Below, piece after piece: positions 14,095 to 19,641 of a stretch of DNA of 19,641 nucleotides. Source of the stretch: Polaromonas sp. (GTDB lineage: Bacteria; Pseudomonadota; Gammaproteobacteria; Burkholderiales; Burkholderiaceae_C); assembly GCA_014376885.1 (NCBI GenBank), contig JACMQR010000104.1, positions 1-19,641 of the forward strand, in the 5' to 3' direction. Positions within the stretch are counted from its first letter, which is position 1; every line of letters begins with the position of its first letter. The position numbers were made by a program, and so were the translations under genes. Below the pieces are notes generated by a model. That model was not told the origin of the DNA. It saw nothing but the letters and a program-made list of their open reading frames with translations, and did no database searches.

Positions 14095-14904
14095 TCATGC
14101 CAGCCAGCGCTTGCGGCGCTTGTAACTTTTCACGTCCTTGAAGCTCTTGCGCTCGCCGCCGCCGACGCCGAGGTAGAACTCCTTGACATCCTCGTTGCTG
14201 GCCAGGTCGCTGGCCACGCCGTCCATCACCACTCGGCCCGACTCCATGATGTAGCCATAGTCGGCGTACCTCAGCGCCATGTTGGTGTTCTGCTCGGCCA
14301 GCAAAAAGGTGACCTTTTCCTTCTGGTTGAGGTCTTTGACAATCTCGAACACCTCTTCAACGATCTGTGGCGCCAGCCCCATCGATGGCTCGTCGAGCAA
14401 GACCATCGTCGGGCTGGCCATCAGCGCCCGGCCGATGGCGCACATCTGCTGCTCGCCGCCGGAGGTGTAGGCGGCCTGGCTGGTGCGCCGGGTTTTCAGG
14501 CGCGGAAAGTAGGTGTAGACCTTGTCCAGATTGCGCGCAATCTCGGCCTTGTCCTTGCGGGTGTAACCCCCCGTCAGCAGGTTTTCTTCAATGGTCAGGT
14601 GGGCGAAACAATGCCGCCCTTCCATGACCTGGATCACGCCGCGCTGCACCAGATCGGCTGGCGAGAGGCTTTCAATGCGCTCGCCGCACAGCTCGATCGA
14701 GCCCTTGGTGACCGCGCCGCGCTCGCCGCGCAGCAAATTGGACACCGCGCGCAGGGTAGTCGTCTTGCCCGCGCCGTTGCCGCCCAGGATGGCCACGATG
14801 CTGCCTTCGGGCACCTGCAGCGACACGCCCTTGAGGACCAGGATGACATGGTTGTAGATGACCTCGATGCCGTTGACGTTCAGGACGATTTTTTGGGGTT
14901 CCAT
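14095..14904 (-). CDS. livF: ABC transporter ATP-binding protein, LivF type
   Basis: The 269-residue ATPase has Walker A GGNGAGKTT (41-49), signature YTSGGEQQMCAIGRAL (146-161), Walker B MVLLDEP (167-173) and the LivF-typical switch AEQN (203-206) instead of a plain His loop. With LivG it would power import through LivH/LivM. It is about 30 residues longer than ordinary LivF, mainly from a basic tail after residue 246 (ERKSFKDVKSYKRRKRWLA). The start MEPQKIVL is supported by homology and a weak AGAGAAA; 33 in-frame upstream codons run through hairpin DNA and are rejected. The gene follows the binding-protein gene by 103 bp. Confidence 0.94.
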   Translation of the reverse strand: MEPQKIVLNVNGIEVIYNHVILVLKGVSLQVPEGSIVAILGGNGAGKTTTLRAVSNLLRGERGAVTKGSIELCGERIESLSPADLVQRGVIQVMEGRHCFAHLTIEENLLTGGYTRKDKAEIARNLDKVYTYFPRLKTRRTSQAAYTSGGEQQMCAIGRALMASPTMVLLDEPSMGLAPQIVEEVFEIVKDLNQKEKVTFLLAEQNTNMALRYADYGYIMESGRVVMDGVASDLASNEDVKEFYLGVGGGERKSFKDVKSYKRRKRWLA

Positions 14905-14935
14905 GGGGTTTCTCTTGGTCTGTCTGTTTGTCCGT

Positions 14936-15000
14936 GCCAGGCCGCAGGCCTGCCGTGCAAGCCTCCGGCCTGGCGGCTCCCGCAGGAGCCGCACAGGCTT
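14936..15000 (-). promoter_or_regulatory. Hairpin cluster between binding-protein and livF genes
   Basis: GCGGCTCC (14973-14980) and GGAGCCGC (14985-14992) form a perfect 8-bp stem with a four-base loop, enclosed by AAGCCT/AGGCTT (14959-14964, 14995-15000). AGGCC/GGCCT (14939-14943, 14947-14951) forms another. There is no T-run. The structure starts just after the binding-protein stop and may stabilise its mRNA or dampen livF expression. Confidence 0.55.
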
Positions 15001-15007
15001 CAACGCC

Positions 15008-16336
15008 TCAGGACTGGCAGTCTGCTGCGTCGCGGCGCGTCAGCTTCTTGTCGGCCAGGTACTTCTCGGCGCCCACCTTGACCAGCGGCTTGATGATCTG
15101 CTCGCCCGCCTGGTACCAGTCTGAGGTCATGGCCCACTGCTTGCCGTCCCAGGTCTGCACGCGCGCCCAACTCGAACCCATGTGGTCGGCGCAGCTGGTG
15201 GACAGCGGCCGCATCACGCCGGCAAAGCCGAGCGCGTCAAGCCGCTTCTGGTCGAGGTTCAGGTTTTCCATGCCCCAGCGCACCTGCTCGCCGGTCATGA
15301 CCTTGCCCTTGCCGAAGCGCTCCTGGGCGCGGCGCACGGATTCGATGCTCAGCATCTGGATGATGGCGCCGCGCACATACAGCACCGAGCCGACCTCGTC
15401 TTTCGGGCCGGTGCCCTGGCCTTTGTCATGCACCAGCTTGAGGATGTCCTGCATGACCTTCGACTGGGTTCCCGAGCCATTGAGCGCCAGCGCCTGGTAG
15501 CCCTTGGCACCTTCGCCGACGTCACGCACATCGGGCTCGGCGCCGGCCCACCACACGCCGTACAGCTTGTCGCGCGGAAAGCCGGTGGCCTGCGCTTCCT
15601 TCAGGGCGGTGGAATTCATCACGCCCCAGCCCCACAGCAGCACATAGTCGGGCCGGGACTGGCGCACCTGCAGCCAGGCGGCTTTTTGCTCGACGCCGGG
15701 CGCGGTGACCGGCAGCAGCTGCAAATCGAAGCCATGCATCTTGGCGCGCTCCTGGAGCAGCGGAATCGGCTCCTTGCCGAACGGGCTGTCGTGGTAGACC
15801 AGCGCAATCTTCTTGCCCTTGAGCTTGTCCAGGCCGCCGGCATTTTTACCGATGTGCTGGACCAGGATATCGGCGCCGGTCCAGTAGCTGCCCATCAAGG
15901 GGAAGTTCCACTTGAATGCCTGGCCGTCCTGCGCCACCGACAGGCCGTAGCCCAGAGTGAGCAGCGGAACCTTGTCGACCGGCGCTTTTTCGGTCAGCGC
16001 AAACGTGATGCCGGTCGATTGCGGGTCGAACATGGCCACGCCGGGCCGGCTCTTGAGCCGCTCGTAGCATTCCACGCCGCGGTCGGTGGCGTAGCCGGTC
16101 TCGCATTCCTCGAACGTCAGCTTGACGCCGTTGATGCCGCCATCCCGGGCGTTGACCATCTTGATGTAGTCCTGCTTGCCGTTGGCCCAGGGCGTGCCGT
16201 TGGGCGCGTAGGGGCCGGTGCGGTAAGACAGCAGCGGGAAGAACTGCTCCTTGGCCTGCGCAAAAGCGCTGCTCGACAGCGCGGCCGCTCCGGCCGCGAG
16301 GGCGGCTGCGGCAACAACGAATCTGGAAAATTTCAT
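15008..16336 (-). CDS. ABC transporter periplasmic substrate-binding protein (LivK/Peripla_BP_6 type)
   Basis: The 442-residue precursor has a signal peptide with an Ala-rich core, cleaved after SSSAFA (residue 26). The mature part begins EQFFPLLSYRTGPYAPNG and contains the lobes typical of family 1/6 binding proteins, including KIALVYHDSPFGKEPIPLL and PDYVLLWGWG. It is longer than LivJ/LivK of enterobacteria (roughly 365-370 residues), as in the group linked to acyl- and aryl-CoA ligases. AGGAGA seven bases before the ATG at 16336 fixes the start; upstream in-frame codons overlap the end of livM and are rejected. It sits between livM and livF. The ligand is unknown: branched-chain amino acids are possible, but the neighbouring ligases favour a carboxylic acid. 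Confidence 0.93.
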   Translation of the reverse strand: MKFSRFVVAAAALAAGAAALSSSAFAQAKEQFFPLLSYRTGPYAPNGTPWANGKQDYIKMVNARDGGINGVKLTFEECETGYATDRGVECYERLKSRPGVAMFDPQSTGITFALTEKAPVDKVPLLTLGYGLSVAQDGQAFKWNFPLMGSYWTGADILVQHIGKNAGGLDKLKGKKIALVYHDSPFGKEPIPLLQERAKMHGFDLQLLPVTAPGVEQKAAWLQVRQSRPDYVLLWGWGVMNSTALKEAQATGFPRDKLYGVWWAGAEPDVRDVGEGAKGYQALALNGSGTQSKVMQDILKLVHDKGQGTGPKDEVGSVLYVRGAIIQMLSIESVRRAQERFGKGKVMTGEQVRWGMENLNLDQKRLDALGFAGVMRPLSTSCADHMGSSWARVQTWDGKQWAMTSDWYQAGEQIIKPLVKVGAEKYLADKKLTRRDAADCQS

Positions 16337-16406
16337 GAAAGTCTCCTGGTTATAAAAATGATGAAGCACGGGGAAAAACGGTTTGCAGGCGCGGCCTTTT
16401 GCGCGC

Positions 16407-17483
16407 TTAATGGGGAAACGGCCAGAGGCGCATTTTTTGCTTGCCCATGGACCACAGCCGGGCCAGGCCATGCGGCTCGACGATCAGAAACCAGACGATC
16501 AGGCCGCCGAAAATCATCAACTCGGCATGCGACACGCCGGCCGTTGAAATCTCGATGCCGAACAGGCCCAGAAAAGCGGGTAAAAAGCGGTTCAGCGCGA
16601 TCGGCAGCACGACGATGAAGGCTGCGCCGAAAAATCCGCCCATGATCGAGCCCAGGCCACCGATGATCACCATGAACAGCAGGCGAAACGAGATCTCGAC
16701 CGAAAACGCCGCCGGCTCCCAGGAGCCCAGGTAGACAAACGCCCAGAGCGCGCCGGCCATGCCGATGATGAAGGAGCTCACCGCAAAGGCGCTGAGCTTG
16801 GCGTACATTGGCCGGATGCCAATCACGGCAGCGGCCACGTCCATGTCGCGAATCGCCATCCATTCGCGGCCAATGGCGCCGCGCACCAGGTTTTTGGCCA
16901 GCAGCGCAACGATCACCAGGATGGTCAGGCACAGCAGGTATTTCGAGGTCGGGCTCTGGATCGGCAGGCCCAGTACCTGCAGCCCGGTGACCGACACCGA
17001 ACCCGAGGCCGAATCGTTGGTCAGCCACTTGATGCGCAAAAACATCCAGTCGCTGAAAAACTGCGCTGCCAGCGTGGCCACCGCCAGGTACAAGCCCTTG
17101 ACGCGCAGGCTGGGCAGGCCAAACAAGATGCCGAACGCCATGGCGCACAGGCCGCCCAGCATCAACGCCGGAATCAGCGGCATGTTCGGAATGCGGACGA
17201 AAAAGTTGTAGGCGCCATAGGCGCCGACTGCCATGAAGGCGCCCGAGCCGAGCGAGATCTGGCCGCAGTAGCCCACCAGAATGTTCACCCCGATGGCCGC
17301 CAGCGACATGATGACCAGCGGCAGCAGCACCGACGCATACAGGTAGTCGCTGGCCAGCAGCGGCACGGCGACAAAGGCCAGCAGCAGCAGCAGGCCGATG
17401 GCCACCCGGTCCTGGGTGATCGGAAAGATCTGCTGGTCGGACCGGTAGGAGGTCTTGAACTGGCCGTTTTCGCGGTAGAGCAT
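16407..17483 (-). CDS. livM: Branched-chain amino acid-type ABC permease, LivM family
   Basis: The 358-residue membrane protein has a ~25-residue cytoplasmic start, then hydrophobic segments beginning VAIGLLLLLAFVAVPLLASD. It carries the LivM pattern VGYCGQISLGSGAFMAVGAYGA (read in two parts, near residues 71-92), GLYLAVATLA, and the cytoplasmic coupling region GREWMAIRDMDVAAAVIGI, which docks with the ATPases. It ends in a short basic tail. Paired with LivH it forms the membrane channel. A GAAG a few bases upstream supports the ATG at 17483. The gap before it, after livH, contains palindromic element copy 3; 70 bp separate it from the binding-protein gene. Confidence 0.94.
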   Translation of the reverse strand: MLYRENGQFKTSYRSDQQIFPITQDRVAIGLLLLLAFVAVPLLASDYLYASVLLPLVIMSLAAIGVNILVGYCGQISLGSGAFMAVGAYGAYNFFVRIPNMPLIPALMLGGLCAMAFGILFGLPSLRVKGLYLAVATLAAQFFSDWMFLRIKWLTNDSASGSVSVTGLQVLGLPIQSPTSKYLLCLTILVIVALLAKNLVRGAIGREWMAIRDMDVAAAVIGIRPMYAKLSAFAVSSFIIGMAGALWAFVYLGSWEPAAFSVEISFRLLFMVIIGGLGSIMGGFFGAAFIVVLPIALNRFLPAFLGLFGIEISTAGVSHAELMIFGGLIVWFLIVEPHGLARLWSMGKQKMRLWPFPH

Positions 17484-17560
17484 ATAAGTCTTCGGTTAAC
17501 GATGCGAGATGCACAAAGCAGGCGCAGGGAGGATGGAACTAACCACAGCCTTCCCAGGCA

Positions 17561-17650
17561 AGCCGGGGCCGCGGGACTGGCTTTGCCAGACCGCAGGCGC
17601 AGTGGCCCCCTCGGGGGGCCGCGAACCACACGAAGTGGGGAGCGTGGGGG
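17561..17650. repeat. ~90-bp GC-rich palindromic element, copy 3
   Basis: It matches copy 2 over 90 bp with four substitutions and is in the same orientation. It ends three bases from the livH stop codon, in the 170-bp gap before livM. CTTCCCAG lies just upstream of the unit, as at the other copies. Confidence 0.9.
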
Positions 17651-17653
17651 CGT

Positions 17654-18583
17654 TCATACCCTGTCGATGATTTTTTCGCCAAACAAGCCCTGCGGGCGGA
17701 ACAGCAAAAACACCAGCGCCAGCACATAGGCAAACCAGATCTCTATGCCGCCGCCGACAAACGGGCCCAGGTAGACTTCGGACAGTTTTTCGCCGACGCC
17801 GATGATCAGGCCGCCCAGAATCGCGCCGGGCACCGAGGTCAGGCCGCCCAGAATGACCACTGGCAGCGCGCGCAGCGCAATCGTCGTCAGCGAGAACTGC
17901 ACGCCCAGCTTGGAGCCCCAGATCATTCCCGACACCAGCGCCACGACGCCGGCCACGCACCAGACAATCACCCAGATGCGGTTGAGCGGAATGCCGATCG
18001 ACTGGGCCGCCTGGTGGTCATCGGCCACGGCGCGCAAGGCCCGGCCGGTTGTGGTTTTCTGGAAAAAGACGCTGAGCAGTACGACCAGGCCCGCGGCGAT
18101 GCCGGCGGCGATCACGTCTTCCTTGTTCACCAGGATGCCGCCCGGGAACACCGCATCGAACATGAAGATCGGGTCTTTCGGCATGCCGATGTCGATCTTG
18201 TAGATGTTGCTGCCAAACAAGGTCTGGCCCAGGCCTTCGAGGAAGTAGGCAATGCCCAGCGTGGCCATCAGGAGCGTCGCGCCCTCCTGGTTGACCAGAT
18301 GGCGCAGCACCAGGCGCTCGATCACCCAGGCAACGACAAACATCACGGCGCCAGCAAGGGCAAAGGCGATCAGGTTGGCGACGAAGAGGTTGTCGATGCC
18401 GGTCCACTTCGGAATCCACTCCGAGAACCGGGCCATCGCCAGCGCGGCGAACAGCACCATCGCGCCCTGCGCGAAGTTGAACACCCCCGAGGCCTTGTAG
18501 ATCAGCACAAAGCCGAGCGCCACCAGCGAATACAGCATGCCGGCCATCAAGCCACCAATCAAGGTTTCTAAAAAGAATGCCAT
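17654..18583 (-). CDS. livH: Branched-chain amino acid-type ABC permease, LivH family
   Basis: The 309-residue protein is mostly hydrophobic, with about eight predicted membrane segments. The N-terminus LIGGLMAGMLYSLVALGF and the following ASGVFNFAQGAMVLFAA are the LivH hallmark. The coupling segment GRALRAVADDHQAAQSIGI (about residues 180-198) contacts the ATPases, and a late VVILGGLTSVPGAILGGLIIG is also typical. It forms the inner-membrane channel with LivM. GGAAG eight bases before the ATG supports the start. It lies 17 bp after livG, so translation is probably coupled, while the gap to livM is 170 bp and filled by a repeat. Confidence 0.95.
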   Translation of the reverse strand: MAFFLETLIGGLMAGMLYSLVALGFVLIYKASGVFNFAQGAMVLFAALAMARFSEWIPKWTGIDNLFVANLIAFALAGAVMFVVAWVIERLVLRHLVNQEGATLLMATLGIAYFLEGLGQTLFGSNIYKIDIGMPKDPIFMFDAVFPGGILVNKEDVIAAGIAAGLVVLLSVFFQKTTTGRALRAVADDHQAAQSIGIPLNRIWVIVWCVAGVVALVSGMIWGSKLGVQFSLTTIALRALPVVILGGLTSVPGAILGGLIIGVGEKLSEVYLGPFVGGGIEIWFAYVLALVFLLFRPQGLFGEKIIDRV

Positions 18584-18600
18584 TTTTGTTCTTCCGCTGC

Positions 18601-19386
18601 TTAGTGGCTCGTGCCAAGGTAGGCGCTGATCACGTCCGGGTTGTTGCGCACCGCCTGCGGGTCGCCGTCGCCGATCTTCTTGCCGTAGTCAAGCACCACC
18701 ACCCGGTCGGAAATGTCCATCACCACGCCCATGTCGTGCTCGATCAGCACGATGGTGGTGCCGAATTCCTCGTTCACATCGAGGATGAAGCGGCACATGT
18801 CCTGCTTTTCCTCGACGTTCATGCCGGCCATGGGTTCGTCGAGCAGCAACACCTGCGGCTCCATGGCCAGTGCCCGGCCCAGGTCGACGCGCTTTTGCAG
18901 GCCGTAGGGCAACTGGCCGACCGGTGTCTTGCGGTGAGCTTGGATTTCCAGAAAATCGATGATGCTTTCGACATATTCGCGGTGCCGGATCTCCTCGCGC
19001 TCGGCCGGGCCGATGCGCAGCGCCTGCAGCAGCAGGTTGCTTTTGATCTTCAGGTTGCGCCCGGTCATGATGTTGTCGATCACGCTCATGCCCTTGAACA
19101 GCGCCAGGTTCTGAAAGGTCCGGGCCACGCCCATCTCGGCCACCTGGCGCGAATTCATGTGGTCGAATTTCTGGCCGCGAAAGGTGATCGAGCCTTCCTG
19201 CGGGGTGTAGACGCCGTTGATGCAGTTGAGCATCGAGCTTTTGCCGGCGCCGTTGGGGCCGATGATCGAGCGGATTTCGTGCTCCTTCACGTTGAAGGAA
19301 ATATCGGTCAGCGCCTTGACGCCGCCAAAGCGCAGGCTGATGTTGTTGACGTCCAAAATGACGTCGCCGGTCTTCTTTTTTGTCAT
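18601..19386 (-). CDS. livG: ABC transporter ATP-binding protein, LivG type
   Basis: The 261-residue ATPase has Walker A GPNGAGKSS (43-51), ARTFQN with the Q-loop Gln92, signature region LPYGLQKRVDLGRAL (159-173, the usual LivG departure from LSGGQ), Walker B VLLLDEP (179-185) and the switch His217 in LIEHDMG. It forms the ATPase pair with LivF. The start MTKKKTGDV at 19386 is chosen from homology. The frame extends 46 codons upstream into the end of the ligase gene, where codons are out of frame with that gene and are rejected. Only 10 bp separate it from the ligase stop. Confidence 0.95.
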   Translation of the reverse strand: MTKKKTGDVILDVNNISLRFGGVKALTDISFNVKEHEIRSIIGPNGAGKSSMLNCINGVYTPQEGSITFRGQKFDHMNSRQVAEMGVARTFQNLALFKGMSVIDNIMTGRNLKIKSNLLLQALRIGPAEREEIRHREYVESIIDFLEIQAHRKTPVGQLPYGLQKRVDLGRALAMEPQVLLLDEPMAGMNVEEKQDMCRFILDVNEEFGTTIVLIEHDMGVVMDISDRVVVLDYGKKIGDGDPQAVRNNPDVISAYLGTSH

Positions 19387-19396
19387 GGTTTTTTGT

Positions 19397-19641
19397 TCAG
19401 GCAGCGGCTTTGACCGGGGAAAAGGTTTTGGCATCAAGCAGCTTGAGCGTGGCGCTGACGCTGCCGGTGCGGCCGTCCTCGAACTTGACGACGGTTTCGA
19501 TGAATTGCTCGGCCCGTCCCGCATACAGCGCCTCGACCAGCACGCCGTACTTGTCGGCGATGAAGCCGCGCCGCACCTTGTTGGTCCGGGTGAGCTCGCC
19601 GTCGTCGGCGTCGAGCTCCTTGTGCAGGATCAAAAAACGGC
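19397..19641 (-). CDS. AMP-forming acyl-CoA ligase, C-terminal end (partial)
   Basis: Only the last ~80 codons are inside the window; the gene continues past the right edge. The segment KELDADDGELTRTNKVRRGF followed by KYGVLVEALY is the C-terminal end of long-chain (FadD/FAA1-like) AMP-dependent ligases; the Thr-Arg..Lys-Val-Arg-Arg part resembles the conserved lysine region of the mobile C-terminal domain. It ends FEDGRTGSVSATLKLLDAKTF..VKAAA. Such ligases commonly head liv-type operons in Burkholderiales. With the PaaK-like enzyme it gives the operon two acid:CoA ligases. Substrate is not readable from the fragment. Confidence 0.85.
   Translation of the reverse strand, partial: RFLILHKELDADDGELTRTNKVRRGFIADKYGVLVEALYAGRAEQFIETVVKFEDGRTGSVSATLKLLDAKTFSPVKAAA

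Noticed and set aside
14905..15003. 33-codon N-terminal extension of LivF
   Set aside because: It is encoded by the hairpin cluster and is absent from the family pattern; homology begins at MEPQKIVL.
13921..16618. Long plus-strand frames opposite livF and the binding-protein gene
   Set aside because: GC-rich antisense frames with no start signals; one reads straight through two repeat copies.

Overview
The window looks like the chromosome of a Comamonadaceae-type betaproteobacterium (Burkholderiales; Polaromonas/Rhodoferax-like). This rests on two Bug/TctC-type periplasmic receptors, a DUF1840 protein, a glycine-rich RRM protein and a liv-type ABC transporter interleaved with CoA-ligase genes, a combination typical of that order. 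Genus is an inference; there is no rRNA or other marker here.

Left part (1-3584): a 45-nt 3' half of tRNA-Phe(GAA) with its CCA and a terminator, but no recognisable 5' half, suggests an attachment-site scar of an integrated element. After about 620 bp of apparently non-coding DNA come a glycine-rich RRM RNA-binding protein with a structured leader and a strong terminator, a lipoprotein made of two related domains, and a 640-bp AT-richer gap. Sampled lines of the lipoprotein and gap are about 37-53% GC, against about 65-70% in later genes.

Middle part (3585-6690, plus strand): a tight three-gene set encodes a MoaD/ThiS-like sulfur carrier ending in Gly-Gly, a MoeB/ThiF-type E1 enzyme fused to a rhodanese domain, and an unusual extended SDR (sugar-nucleotide dehydratase/epimerase-like) with a long helical C-terminal extension. 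This is the most interesting module: a complete sulfur-activation and carrier pair next to a Rossmann enzyme, with no molybdopterin or thiamine gene nearby.

Then follow a secreted GH18 chitinase with a C-terminal CBM5/12-like module (minus), a 2OG-Fe(II) dioxygenase (minus), a DUF1840 protein (plus) and a bidirectional terminator.

Right part (10300-19641, all minus): read in transcription order there is the tail of an AMP-forming acyl-CoA ligase, LivG, LivH, LivM, a periplasmic binding protein, LivF, a PaaK-like ligase and a Bug receptor, ended by a terminator. A second Bug receptor has its own candidate promoter. The set fits uptake of a small carboxylic (perhaps aromatic) acid and its activation to a CoA thioester. 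Three copies of a ~90-bp GC-rich palindromic element sit in the gaps of this operon, two of them only 3-5 bp after a stop codon, and a different hairpin cluster separates the binding protein from LivF.
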